Assembly: GCA_022562475.1 (NCBI GenBank)
Contig: JADFPD010000009.1
Coordinates: 1-36,666, forward strand
DNA: 36,666 nucleotides
Source: Chloroflexota bacterium
Lineage (GTDB): Bacteria; Chloroflexota; Dehalococcoidia; Lucifugimonadales; UBA3495
Direction: 5' to 3'
Shown: one piece after another, positions 25,501-32,005 of the stretch
Layout: each line of letters starts with the position of its first letter
Numbering within the stretch: the first letter of the stretch is position 1
Notes under the pieces: generated by a model
Told to the model about the DNA's origin: nothing
Databases searched by the model: none
Seen by the model: only the letters and a program-made list of their open reading frames with translations
Made by a program: the position numbers and the translations under genes

Positions 25501-26981
25501 GAGGCGGTCTTGGTGTCTACCTTGACCCAGATACCAGGACTGCCCCCGTTGTCTGGGGCTCGCCACAGCTCCACCTGTTTTAGCCCCGAGCCGCCCGTAT
25601 CAGAGACGGAGTAAAAGATGGTGACGGAGTTGCCTACGGACACCGAGCCGGAAGAGACGGACAGGGAGTCCACTACTGGAATTTGGGAATCCACCACGAG
25701 CGGAGAGCTTACCTCGTTATCGGTCTCATCGGACTCTGAGACCTGATCACCCGAGTCCACCTCCACGATGATCTGATAGCTCCCGGGCGACAGGTCGGCA
25801 GGCAGGGTGCCGGAGGCGTTGTGCTGGTGAGTGGTCCCGTTGGTAGATAGGGAGGAATTGGAGTGGGAGAATAGGACCAGGTCCACCCCTTGGCCCACCA
25901 GGCGGATGGTATTTGATGAGGACGGAGCAGAGCTGGAGCCGTCGTTGCGCACCGTCCATCCAAGCGAGATAGTCTCCCCCGGCTTAGCGGAAGAGGGCGC
26001 GCTCAACCCAAACGGGACCAGGTTGGGAAGAGCAACTGCCCCAGTGGTGAAGCTGCGCTGGGCCGAGTACTGGCCCTGCTGGACCGGGCTCACGCTGTCG
26101 TTGAAGGACTGCACCTGCCAGTAGTAGGTGGTGTTGTGGGCCAGGGCCGAGGAATGGGTGTAGCTGGTGGCGGAGACGTTCGCACTCACCGAGCATCCCG
26201 GACAGGAGCTGGCGTTAGGGTCCGTGGGCAGGGTCCCCGCACTGGTGGCCACCGTCAGCCAGTACTTGTTGGCCCCACTCACCGCTGTCCAGGCGAAGAG
26301 CGGTGTGTTGGAAACCCCCGTTTGCCCGCTGAAAGGTGAACTCAGGGTGGGCGCCGACAGCAGGGGCGGGGCCTGCGTTGCCACCACCACGCTGGCGCCT
26401 ACGGAGCCCGTCAGGCCTTGATTGTCGGTGACGGTGAGGAATATCTGGTGGGTGCCGGCTACCAGGGGGAAGTTAAAGGTCTGAGAAGTGCTCTTCTGGG
26501 ACCCGTTGATCTTCCAGGAATACGCGGAGATGGCGCCGTCGGGGTCGAAGCTATTGGCGGCGGAGAAGCTGACCGTGACCACTCCTCCTGAGAGGACTAC
26601 CAGGTTGAGGATCTGGTTCTCCTGGGCGCTCTGCCCCCCCGAGGTCATGGTGAGGCGGGCCACGGGAGGGGTCTGGGTTTTCCTCAGCCAATTCTCCGCG
26701 GACCAACCAACTAAACCATCACTCCATTGGACCCTCCAGCGGTTAAAGTTGGAGCAGAAAACCGGCCCGTCAATAACAGTGCCCGTGGCTCCGTCGAATT
26801 TGCCACCTGTTTGCAGATCACAAGGGCTGGGGCCGCGCACGACCAGCCCACTGGAGGCGGTATTGAACACTTCAACGGTGTCACCGATGCCAAACCCGGC
26901 TGCCGCGGCGCCACTACCGCCCGTTAATTGGGCAGTGGAAAGAACGACTAGAATCAGGGCTACCAAACCGTGTTTGAACAC
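22593..26981 (-). CDS. Large multidomain secreted, C-terminally anchored surface protein (SH3-like, PKD, CARDB, FN3 repeats)
   Basis: 1462 residues. A signal peptide (~1-28) is followed by an SH3-like segment (~30-100), a PKD-like domain (~108-205; SFDPDGAISAYSWKING), an Ig/FN3-like domain (~210-318) and a CARDB-like domain (~320-435; LGWTVRNDGSSS). An Ig-like domain (~440-545), a carboxypeptidase-regulatory-like domain (~550-630) and three near-identical FN3 domains (~627-923) come next. After a linker there is an InlB-type beta repeat (~990-1060; GYVFSHWSGDL). The C-terminal third is AT-richer and unrecognised, with a hydrophobic stretch (~1150-1195), and ends in a transmembrane helix (~1423-1444) followed by RRVRRDP. 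This predicts an extracellular protein held by its C-terminus, probably for adhesion or polymer binding. The GTG start lacks an obvious Shine-Dalgarno. Confidence 0.82.
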   Translation of the reverse strand: MFKHGLVALILVVLSTAQLTGGSGAAAAGFGIGDTVEVFNTASSGLVVRGPSPCDLQTGGKFDGATGTVIDGPVFCSNFNRWRVQWSDGLVGWSAENWLRKTQTPPVARLTMTSGGQSAQENQILNLVVLSGGVVTVSFSAANSFDPDGAISAYSWKINGSQKSTSQTFNFPLVAGTHQIFLTVTDNQGLTGSVGASVVVATQAPPLLSAPTLSSPFSGQTGVSNTPLFAWTAVSGANKYWLTVATSAGTLPTDPNASSCPGCSVSANVSATSYTHSSALAHNTTYYWQVQSFNDSVSPVQQGQYSAQRSFTTGAVALPNLVPFGLSAPSSAKPGETISLGWTVRNDGSSSAPSSSNTIRLVGQGVDLVLFSHSNSSLSTNGTTHQHNASGTLPADLSPGSYQIIVEVDSGDQVSESDETDNEVSSPLVVDSQIPVVDSLSVSSGSVSVGNSVTIFYSVSDTGGSGLKQVELWRAPDNGGSPGIWVKVDTKTASGSSSSGSFVDSLSSVGGYWYGIHAVNNAGNWAPQGTAVKVTAILDSVTLTLFVRDGSTTGPVIVGALVTGQDANGSSFNQPTNFSGYVTITGAPGTWSFTAAKSGYLIKTWSEGITSTGTNTAFLISLVVVPSAPLNLTATAGTASVFLSWNAPSSNGGATVTNYRIYRGTFSGGESLYTTISSSFTTFDNTANVSSGTTYYYKVAAVNSAGTGALSSGVNATPQVAVTVPSAPLNLTATAGTASVALSWSAPSSNGGATVTNYRIYRGTFSGGESLYTTISSAGTTFDNTANVSSGTTYYYKVAAVNSAGTGALSSGVNAKPQLAVTVPSAPQGLTATAGTTSVFLSWNAPSSNGGSAVTNYRIYRGTFSGGESFYTTISSSFTIFDNTANVGSGTTYYYKVAAVNSVGEGPLSNEASGTPVAAVTVPSAPLNPTASSANTLFEYYMACRGSSQPPLSARGGMYEAFGLGNATAYVGSSSQNTALLESLKKQGACPETAEGLSPIQTYTVMFVSQGKGEIVDPAGQLIAQNRYVGGSIVTLEANPEQGYVFSHWSGDLKGSKNPGIVTINSNLTGIAVFVPKSMDDVIQYANLADWELRELGRLVTLLSIGQRTREMSEEKLHLLDVAEALGARIENSDSWLNYNFVTGKTKRDYISDVASDMIIGATVHSLCLPLFALLGLPGALCEGVIFVVEAIPLVIPVVAEKMELGDLGTVRLHTPGESEITIDYSKGSGQVFIRVDVFDSSPGRIVAILPVVDVSRTLSGVQQLAPRWDAAKIVFPAVDVMTVQIQSPVELRVVDEGGLITGIVNGEIKRQILGSSYFDETVTIISNRQETGSAAYNITVVGETDGEYGIVIRRRSRLGAEILEMTNLDILAGTVHEYNLGAPASDSRHGQIILRIDHDGDGTFDEERVMSLNPIEPDGQPIWLWIVVAAFVSALASIVISVGLARRVRRDPLPDAVDETG
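24211..25100. repeat. Three tandem ~297-bp repeats encoding FN3 domains
   Basis: Units begin near 24211, 24508 and 24802, with a fourth junction near 25100, each marked by a GCCGAGGGCACG-like sequence. The DNA, not only the protein, is nearly identical, so the array is recent or being homogenised and could vary in copy number. Confidence 0.8.
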
Positions 26982-27060
26982 GCGCGACGACCCGCTCGAT
27001 CGGTAATTTAGTTCGCCGTTCGTCTACTAAACGTCGTTTTAAATCGGATGAATCTCAATA

Positions 27061-27107
27061 CGATTCGGTAAAGATAGATCTATTACAATCCAACCGAATC
27101 GATTATA
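27061..27107 (-). promoter_or_regulatory. Inverted repeat and -10 box upstream of the surface-protein gene
   Basis: CGATTCGGT (27061-27069) and ACCGAATCG (27093-27101) form 9-bp perfect arms around a central palindrome TAGATCTA (27075-27082). A minus-strand TATAAT lies immediately upstream (27102-27107), so the repeat would overlap the transcription start. This is a plausible operator; no clear -35 box was seen. Confidence 0.45.
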
Positions 27108-27245
27108 CATCCAAATTGGAGGTGAAGGTTTCGAATGATATCTGGAGGCTAATAGCTCAGGTGTCCGTCAAACCCAGGCCCCAGTACGCGCCTTTATTTA
27201 CCTACAGCATTGGGAAAGAAAACCGATATGTGGGTGGCAAGTGCT

Positions 27246-27270
27246 CACCCTGAGCGAAGCGAAGGGTCTG
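27246..27270. repeat. REP-like intergenic repeat, variant unit
   Basis: ACCCTGAGCGAAGCGAAGGGT (within 27246-27270) has 5-bp complementary ends and shares the TGAG...GAAGCGA core with the 28-bp repeat next to it, so both look like members of one dispersed family. Confidence 0.5.
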
Positions 27271-27287
27271 TCAAGGATTGGATTAGA

Positions 27288-27315
27288 AGATTCTTCGTCG
27301 CTTCACTCCTCAGAA
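27288..27315. repeat. Dispersed intergenic repeat (copy 2, inverted)
   Basis: Exact reverse complement of 21238-21265 over 28 bp. The two copies bracket the crotonase-like and surface-protein genes. Confidence 0.75.
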
Positions 27316-27417
27316 TGACAGTTTTGAAGAGGGGGAAGGTTATGCCCGACGCAGTTGTGACTCTCGACAAAGTCGGAGACGGAGGCAAATCCATTCCAGA
27401 TATCCACCGCTCGGGAT

Positions 27418-27508
27418 CCTACCCGCTGAGCGTCCCTTTGGTGCTGGGGATCTGGGTTGGGGCGCGGGGGTCGGGCTCCAGGGCGTCGCGCAGGGCGCGG
27501 TCCAGGGC
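27418..27508 (-). repeat. Displaced copy of the hisB 3' end (left end of the island)
   Basis: 91 bp matching 32804-32894 at 87 positions in direct orientation. Read on the minus strand it encodes the last 29 codons and TAG stop of hisB (ALDRALRDALEPDPRAP, then TQIPSTKGTLSG). Three of the four differences are silent third-position changes (27437, 27452, 27488); the fourth (27501) changes Ala to Asp. It lies 28 bases beyond the stop of the FeoB-like gene. Expected for an attachment-site duplication after integration at the 3' end of hisB. Confidence 0.85.
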
Positions 27509-27536
27509 GATTTTCGGTCAAATCACTTGATGTTGT

Positions 27537-29246
27537 TCATCCTGAAATCCACGAAACCACGCGGGCCAGGACCCAGCCAGATACAAGCGCCACAGAAAAC
27601 TGGCGGGCGGCCGACTTACCTGCGAAAGACAATCCCAGCTCTCGGCGCACGGTCCAGAGCGTTACCAAACAGGCGGTCAGCGTAGAGGCAATGTATACCC
27701 CTACGAAAAGTTGACCCGTGGTGAACGCAGATAGCACTTCGCCTTCTTGGAATAGCAAAATACCGTCCTTCCTGATGGTGGACATTATGATCGGCATTGC
27801 GGCCTCGGTCGGCAACCCAACAACCGCGACGACCGGCTCAAAAATTCGGGATAACCATTCGATGATTCCCAATAGCGATAAGACGCTGGCGACGACGCAA
27901 ATCGCATAGAAAATCGGCAGCGCCGAATACACGAATTGGTGGACCATCGCTTTTGTTCGGGTCGTGACCGCCCGCATACTGGGGCGTTGGAAAAAGGCAC
28001 GGTCCGACAAGACCCGGTTCTCTAAGATGTTAGGCCCTTGCGAAAATAGGCGAGTGTAGATCGCACCAACGATGAATAGGACAAATATATATGGCAGAAA
28101 TAACCAAGGATGGCCGGTCGCGTTAAAGACAGATAAGGTCGCACCGATCTGATATGAACAAGCTGACGCGAAGGTGATCATCGTGACGCAGTTACGACGG
28201 TTACAAGAGCTACACGACCGGCTCTGGACCACGGCCACAACATTGCAGCCAAACCCTGTTATCACTGGGACCAGATCACGTCCCGAAAGCCCGATTCGTC
28301 TCATTGGCTTGTCCACTGCCGCGGTGATCCGGTCCTTAAGTCCAGTCTCATCTGCCAAAGCGACTGACAAACCAATGAACAACACCACCGGAAACGCCCA
28401 TAAGAGGCTGTACCAACCGAGTGTCAACAACCCAAATCGACCGATCATTATTGTTGAAACCACGTGAGGAGCGTCTTCGAATGCCGCTTCAAACCGGACG
28501 ATCAAGAAGGCATCGAGTAGCGGTTCAAGCAGGCTGGACAACGTGAACGCGATATAAACGGGCAAGGCAAACATCCCAAAGAGCGCGATGATCGCCAATC
28601 CGGGACCAACATATGGCATCTCGAAAACTGAAGCCTTCGCTACGATGACTGGCGCGGTCCCGATCGGAACGCCCATGGGTTTGCTTAATGGTCGAGCTGA
28701 ACTGATACCGTCTAAGATCTTTTGTTGATCGATCGCTGAGAGTCGCCTGGAATTCGTAAGCACCGTAGGAACACCGTAGAGCTTACGGAATGCCGATGCG
28801 AGGCGAGCGCCAACCGCAGGCGATACTTTGTCAGCGAATGTCAAAACCACGAGGGCACGGCGGCCAACCAGTTGCAGTCCATCCAACAGATGATTCATCT
28901 GAGTCATCGAGTTGGTGGCCTGGACCACGACAGCAACAACGTCCGCGTTCTCCAGTTTGGCCAATGCAGCTTGCGTGGTTTCAGTGTCCGCGGATAGACG
29001 GATACCTGGTGTATCCCACAGGTCCCAGTCGCCGACGCCGCCGCGTCTCGCCGTTACGGACGATCCACGGAAATTCGACTCGTCGGCATTCGAATGCCCG
29101 GTTAGTCCTCTGAAGATTGCCGACTTCCCAGTTGATTCTAGCCCAACCAAAACCACCGATAGATTATTCGTTTGCGCACGGTCGTCCGATTGGTTTTCGC
29201 TGCTGATTCTCCCGAACCCAAATAACCGGAATGGCGAAAGATGCAT
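27537..29246 (-). CDS. FeoB-like GTPase/membrane transporter with cysteine-rich gate
   Basis: 569 residues, shorter than typical FeoB (~700 or more). The N-terminal G domain has a P-loop GLESTGKS (35-42), the DTPG motif (78-81), and FADK (137-140) where NxxD would be expected, so guanine specificity may be altered. Membrane segments start near 215. The FeoB gate motif is recognisable as GFGCNVVAVVQSRS (331-344; C334), followed by C345, C348, C353 and C363 in SCSSCNRRNC and SACSYQ; ordinary FeoB has few cysteines here. The second gate half is near 430-540 (ALPIFYAICVVASVLSLLG, LPTEAAMPIIM). Probably moves Fe2+ or another soft metal across the inner membrane. It follows the reductase gene by 23 bases and is last in the island operon. 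Confidence 0.78.
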   Translation of the reverse strand: MHLSPFRLFGFGRISSENQSDDRAQTNNLSVVLVGLESTGKSAIFRGLTGHSNADESNFRGSSVTARRGGVGDWDLWDTPGIRLSADTETTQAALAKLENADVVAVVVQATNSMTQMNHLLDGLQLVGRRALVVLTFADKVSPAVGARLASAFRKLYGVPTVLTNSRRLSAIDQQKILDGISSARPLSKPMGVPIGTAPVIVAKASVFEMPYVGPGLAIIALFGMFALPVYIAFTLSSLLEPLLDAFLIVRFEAAFEDAPHVVSTIMIGRFGLLTLGWYSLLWAFPVVLFIGLSVALADETGLKDRITAAVDKPMRRIGLSGRDLVPVITGFGCNVVAVVQSRSCSSCNRRNCVTMITFASACSYQIGATLSVFNATGHPWLFLPYIFVLFIVGAIYTRLFSQGPNILENRVLSDRAFFQRPSMRAVTTRTKAMVHQFVYSALPIFYAICVVASVLSLLGIIEWLSRIFEPVVAVVGLPTEAAMPIIMSTIRKDGILLFQEGEVLSAFTTGQLFVGVYIASTLTACLVTLWTVRRELGLSFAGKSAARQFSVALVSGWVLARVVSWISG

Positions 29247-29269
29247 AGAGAGCTCTATATGGATTTTTC

Positions 29270-30289
29270 TTAATCGCGGTCGTGGGCGAGGATCTCAAGC
29301 GGCCGAGGAGAAACCGCGTGCTTGAGAGAGATTTTTTCGATAGCTTTTACGAACTCTATGGACGGTCGACCGACTGAGTGTTCCCTGATACCTTCCCGCG
29401 CAAATAAATAGGTCTCAGCTAAACACGCAAAAGTGTCAGATGCCGGGAGGCCTAAATCGTAAGTGCAATTGTATGAAGGGATCTGTACGATGCCTCCGGC
29501 TACTACCGACACTCCACGCTGCTGGAAACGGACATGGGATGAACGGGCGATGTTTGGCGGTTGGGCGAAATCGATAACTACTGTTCCCGGCCGCAGAATT
29601 TCCGGACTCATCCGTGCCGACGGGGCGCTGGTTAGTAGAACTACGATGTCACATTCGTTTACGGCGCTTAGGTTCTCGGCGAAGGTGGCCTGAGGGGCTA
29701 GTCCACCGAACAAATGCCGGACCCGTTCCACACTTCGGCCAACTAAGACAAGGTTGAATCCGGCGTCCGCCAGCAAATGACAGGCGGGAACTCCTACCGA
29801 CCCGGTGCATCCGACGAGCCCTACTCGGGCTTTGTCACCCAATCCAATGAATTTGGTGGCCTCACTCACGTTTTGCCGGACGACCGATGCGGTGTATGCA
29901 CTCCCGTTGGTTAGAGTCACCTGAGGCGCGAGATTCCGCCTCAGCGTTAGGCCACCGCCGGTGACAGAAGAGGTTAAGGCGCCTAGGCCAACTACCTGCG
30001 CACCCCTGCTCGCCGCCAATGAAACAGCTTTAGCTGTTGCTCCCTTTCCTTGGGCGCCTTGCATCTCTTCGGGCATCAGCATCGCCGAAATAATTTCGCC
30101 CCATATAGGAGCGTAGCCGAACAATACTTCGCCTACCATCTGCGGCTGAAGGGTGCAAGCCTTCCTCAAAGCCTCAGCTTCGCTTGAGCTATGTCTCCTT
30201 AGAAAATCGAAGGACCCAGAGCGGCGAAGATCATCAACATCGCGAGGATGATTCAGGAAGCAGAACCAGGGCTCCGAAAGTCTGGACAT
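29270..30289 (-). CDS. Acyl-ACP reductase-like NAD(P)-dependent dehydrogenase
   Basis: 339 residues from the ATG at 30289 (a TTG five codons upstream at 30304 is an alternative; neither has a strong Shine-Dalgarno). The order of motifs matches the cyanobacterial aldehyde-forming fatty acyl-ACP reductase family (AAR; COG5322-like). It shows FLNHPRDVDDL at the start, VVGLGALTSSV, a TNGSAYTASVVRQ segment, the NADP-binding VGLVGCTGSVGVPACHLLADAG, AGGIVQIPSYNC, and DTFACLAETYLFA, whose Cys (289; 294 from the TTG) aligns with the acyl-enzyme cysteine of AAR. It would reduce an acyl thioester to an aldehyde; no aldehyde-deformylating oxygenase is nearby. Located between the interrupted unknown gene and the FeoB-like gene. 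Confidence 0.7.
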   Translation of the reverse strand: MSRLSEPWFCFLNHPRDVDDLRRSGSFDFLRRHSSSEAEALRKACTLQPQMVGEVLFGYAPIWGEIISAMLMPEEMQGAQGKGATAKAVSLAASRGAQVVGLGALTSSVTGGGLTLRRNLAPQVTLTNGSAYTASVVRQNVSEATKFIGLGDKARVGLVGCTGSVGVPACHLLADAGFNLVLVGRSVERVRHLFGGLAPQATFAENLSAVNECDIVVLLTSAPSARMSPEILRPGTVVIDFAQPPNIARSSHVRFQQRGVSVVAGGIVQIPSYNCTYDLGLPASDTFACLAETYLFAREGIREHSVGRPSIEFVKAIEKISLKHAVSPRPLEILAHDRD

Positions 30290-30387
30290 CAGTCTGGCTC
30301 TCAATGATGGAATGGTTAATGACGATTGACTGGTGTCCGTAACTGACCGGTCAGTTGCCTTTCCCGTTGCATCTGGGTCTCATTTTC

Positions 30388-30567
30388 CTAATCTGTCGCC
30401 AGGAGAGGCACCAATTTCATACTGCCTTCAAATTCAATCTCTACGTGTCCACCCCCCAACTGCTCTGGCCAGTTAATCAGGAACCGTGTGCCGTACAGCA
30501 CCTGTACCGGCTGCGCCTGTTTCAGTACATCTAGGCTAGCCCCCACACTGGAGGTGATGCGGCCGTC
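30388..30567 (-). other. In-frame open extension after the TGA of the unknown gene
   Basis: Directly after the TGA at 30568-30570 the same frame stays open for 59 codons to a TAG at 30388-30390. Its translation is protein-like (GRITSSVGASLDVLKQAQPV, then a hydrophilic C-terminus ending LVPLLATD). This suggests the original protein was about 210 residues and that the TGA is either a nonsense mutation or a read-through stop (UGA followed by C). There is no selenoprotein-type Sec insertion structure that I can identify. Confidence 0.55.
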
Positions 30568-31023
30568 TCAACCTCCAGTGGCGCCGGACCATATCGAACC
30601 TGGCAGGAAATCGAGACACCCCTCAGCGTGCCAACCTGATCGGTCCGGCGTCAGGGTACAGACGTCAGTTGCAACGACGCGCACTGGATTTAGCAGCATG
30701 GGGTCAAAATTGCCCGAGGTGATGGTCTGGTATAGACCCGGAAACACGATCTGCGCCCCGTAGGAGACGACTAGTTTCGAGCGGGCGTAATCGATCGTGC
30801 CGATATTCTTGGACGGCCCCGCCTCCGGGTCAGCGGTCAAACAGATCTGTCCGGAATCGACGAATTCGTCCTTGCTCAACGGCAGACGAACACTCTTGGT
30901 GCTTAGACCATAAAGTGAAGTTACTTGAAACATCACGTGATTGGCGGATGGTTGGGACGACCGCATGTCCGCGATCTTTCGTGGCGAAAGTTCAATTTGA
31001 ATATCGCCTGTTGCTCGCGCCAT
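30568..31023 (-). CDS. Unrecognised island protein, interrupted by an in-frame TGA
   Basis: 151 residues from the ATG at 31023 to TGA at 30568. I chose this start because AAGGAG lies nine bases before it; an ATG at 31044 adds seven residues without a site. No family recognised. It looks beta-rich and soluble (IQIELSPRKIADM, VMFQVTSLYGL, VRLPLSKDEFVDSG, KLVVSYGAQIVFPG), has no signal peptide, and contains three cysteines, two late (VCTLTPDRSGWHAEGC). The same frame continues for 59 codons after the stop, so the native product may be ~210 residues. It lies between the five-Cys peptide gene and the reductase gene on the same strand, so it probably belongs to their operon. Confidence 0.55.
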   Translation of the reverse strand: MARATGDIQIELSPRKIADMRSSQPSANHVMFQVTSLYGLSTKSVRLPLSKDEFVDSGQICLTADPEAGPSKNIGTIDYARSKLVVSYGAQIVFPGLYQTITSGNFDPMLLNPVRVVATDVCTLTPDRSGWHAEGCLDFLPGSIWSGATGG

Positions 31024-31290
31024 AATCGTTAACTCCTTCCGCATGGAAATAATACGGGCGCTTGGTCAATCACCAAGATCACCCGCGCCAACGCTCCGAA
31101 ATTTGACAAATGAAACCCCATCGGCCGCGTATACGACCCCCGGCGCTTTTAATGCCAGGATCAACATCGGCGAATACGTGACACGCACCCAACGTTGCTT
31201 CCGGTTACGAACTCCCACCGAGTCAGGTGGCAGCGATCAATCGCGGTAGACTTTCATCACGTCCCGTATCATCGGGCCGTGATCGTTGCG

Positions 31291-31527
31291 TTATTTCTCC
31301 AGAACACCTGCCTGTGGGCTGACGAGACAGGTCGAAAGCACCTGCTGGCATTTCTGTGACAAAACGCCCCGTTCAACCATGTCGCAATCACCACTCGAGG
31401 CACATATTTCCATCGCTGTTAAGCAGTCGTGAACGATGAATGGCCTCGCAGCCTTGGCGATGCCACCGGATAGATGAATCACAAGACCCTCGCCTGTTTC
31501 TTGCATCTTGATCGACTCTCGTGGCAT
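31291..31527 (-). CDS. Small five-cysteine peptide of the island
   Basis: 78 residues. The ATG at 31527 has a strong Shine-Dalgarno (GGAGG, seven bases upstream), which supports real expression. The N-terminal ~30 residues (MQETGEGLVIHLSGGIAKAA) contain no Cys; the rest has C35, C42, C48, C60 and C67 (HDCLTAMEICASSGDCDM, QKCQQVLSTCLV). There is no signal peptide and no transmembrane segment. A leader-plus-Cys-core layout could mean a modified peptide precursor or a small metal- or redox-binding protein, but no known precursor family is recognised. It sits between the LuxR-type HTH gene and the unknown gene. Confidence 0.6.
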   Translation of the reverse strand: MPRESIKMQETGEGLVIHLSGGIAKAARPFIVHDCLTAMEICASSGDCDMVERGVLSQKCQQVLSTCLVSPQAGVLEK

Positions 31528-31562
31528 GGTATTTCCTCCGTCCGTTATATTTAGGAAGCGGT

Positions 31563-31573
31563 CCCGATTCGGG
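31563..31573. promoter_or_regulatory. Palindrome upstream of the five-Cys peptide gene
   Basis: CCCGA-T-TCGGG, an 11-base perfect inverted repeat, lies 36 bases before the peptide's ATG; a TATAAC-like -10 box (minus strand, about 31541-31546) lies between. A LuxR-type HTH gene is next upstream, so it is a candidate operator. Confidence 0.4.
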
Positions 31574-31744
31574 TTGGGTGGACTTTGATCTAGAGGAGCA
31601 AAGTATTATCACCAGCAATGTCTCGGTGGTCAGAACCTGAGCCGCGACATTAAATCGGCATGTTTGAATATATCGCGCGCGCTCTACGCCGCATAGATTG
31701 CAAAGGTACCTCTGTGAGGCACGATTAATGCGGAACGGCTTTTT

Positions 31745-31978
31745 TTAAAGGAGAATTCGGCGGTGCTGCTGCCTGCGGACCACGACGATCCGGGCCAGGA
31801 GGTCCGTGCGGTTCCGGGCTTCATATTTGAGGATGAGGTTGCTGATGTAGTTCCGGACTGTTAGCGGACTCAGATGCAACGCCTCGCCCATTTCCCGGTT
31901 CGAATAACCGTCGAACAGTAAGCGCACGATGTCCTGCTCCCGCGGCGTCAGCTTTGACCTTTTAAACGGCTGTCTCAT
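31745..31978 (-). CDS. LuxR/GerE-type helix-turn-helix protein (DNA-binding domain only)
   Basis: 77 residues from the ATG at 31978 (86 if a TTG at 32005 is used); neither start has a clear ribosome site. The whole protein is one LuxR HTH: LTPREQDIVRLLFDGYSNRE, then MGEALHLSPLTVRNYISNLI and a KYEARNRTDLLARI end. There is no receiver, autoinducer or other sensory domain, as in GerE-type regulators or in the C-terminal fragment of a broken larger regulator; in-frame upstream sequence closes at a stop a few codons before the TTG. It is the most upstream gene of the island and may control it. Confidence 0.72.
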   Translation of the reverse strand: MRQPFKRSKLTPREQDIVRLLFDGYSNREMGEALHLSPLTVRNYISNLILKYEARNRTDLLARIVVVRRQQHRRILL

Positions 31979-32005
31979 GCGTAAATATCGCGCCCGCCGG
32001 TTCAA

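Larger units (their letters stand above)
26982..27417. other. Gene-free region with repeats upstream of the surface-protein gene
   Basis: About 435 bases without a credible gene. It holds a 41-bp inverted repeat (27061-27101), a minus-strand TATAAT, and REP-like repeats at 27246-27270 and 27288-27315. Small open frames here (for example + strand 27210-27530) run through the repeats and lack any family signature. Confidence 0.6.

Noticed and set aside
27210-27530. + strand 106-codon open frame
   Set aside because: It runs through REP-like repeats and antisense to the hisB-end copy; no ribosome site or family signature.
30568-30570. Selenocysteine at the in-frame TGA
   Set aside because: No Sec-type hairpin was recognised downstream, no selenoprotein family match, and the flanking residues (GG, DGR) do not resemble a redox motif; nonsense mutation or read-through is more likely.
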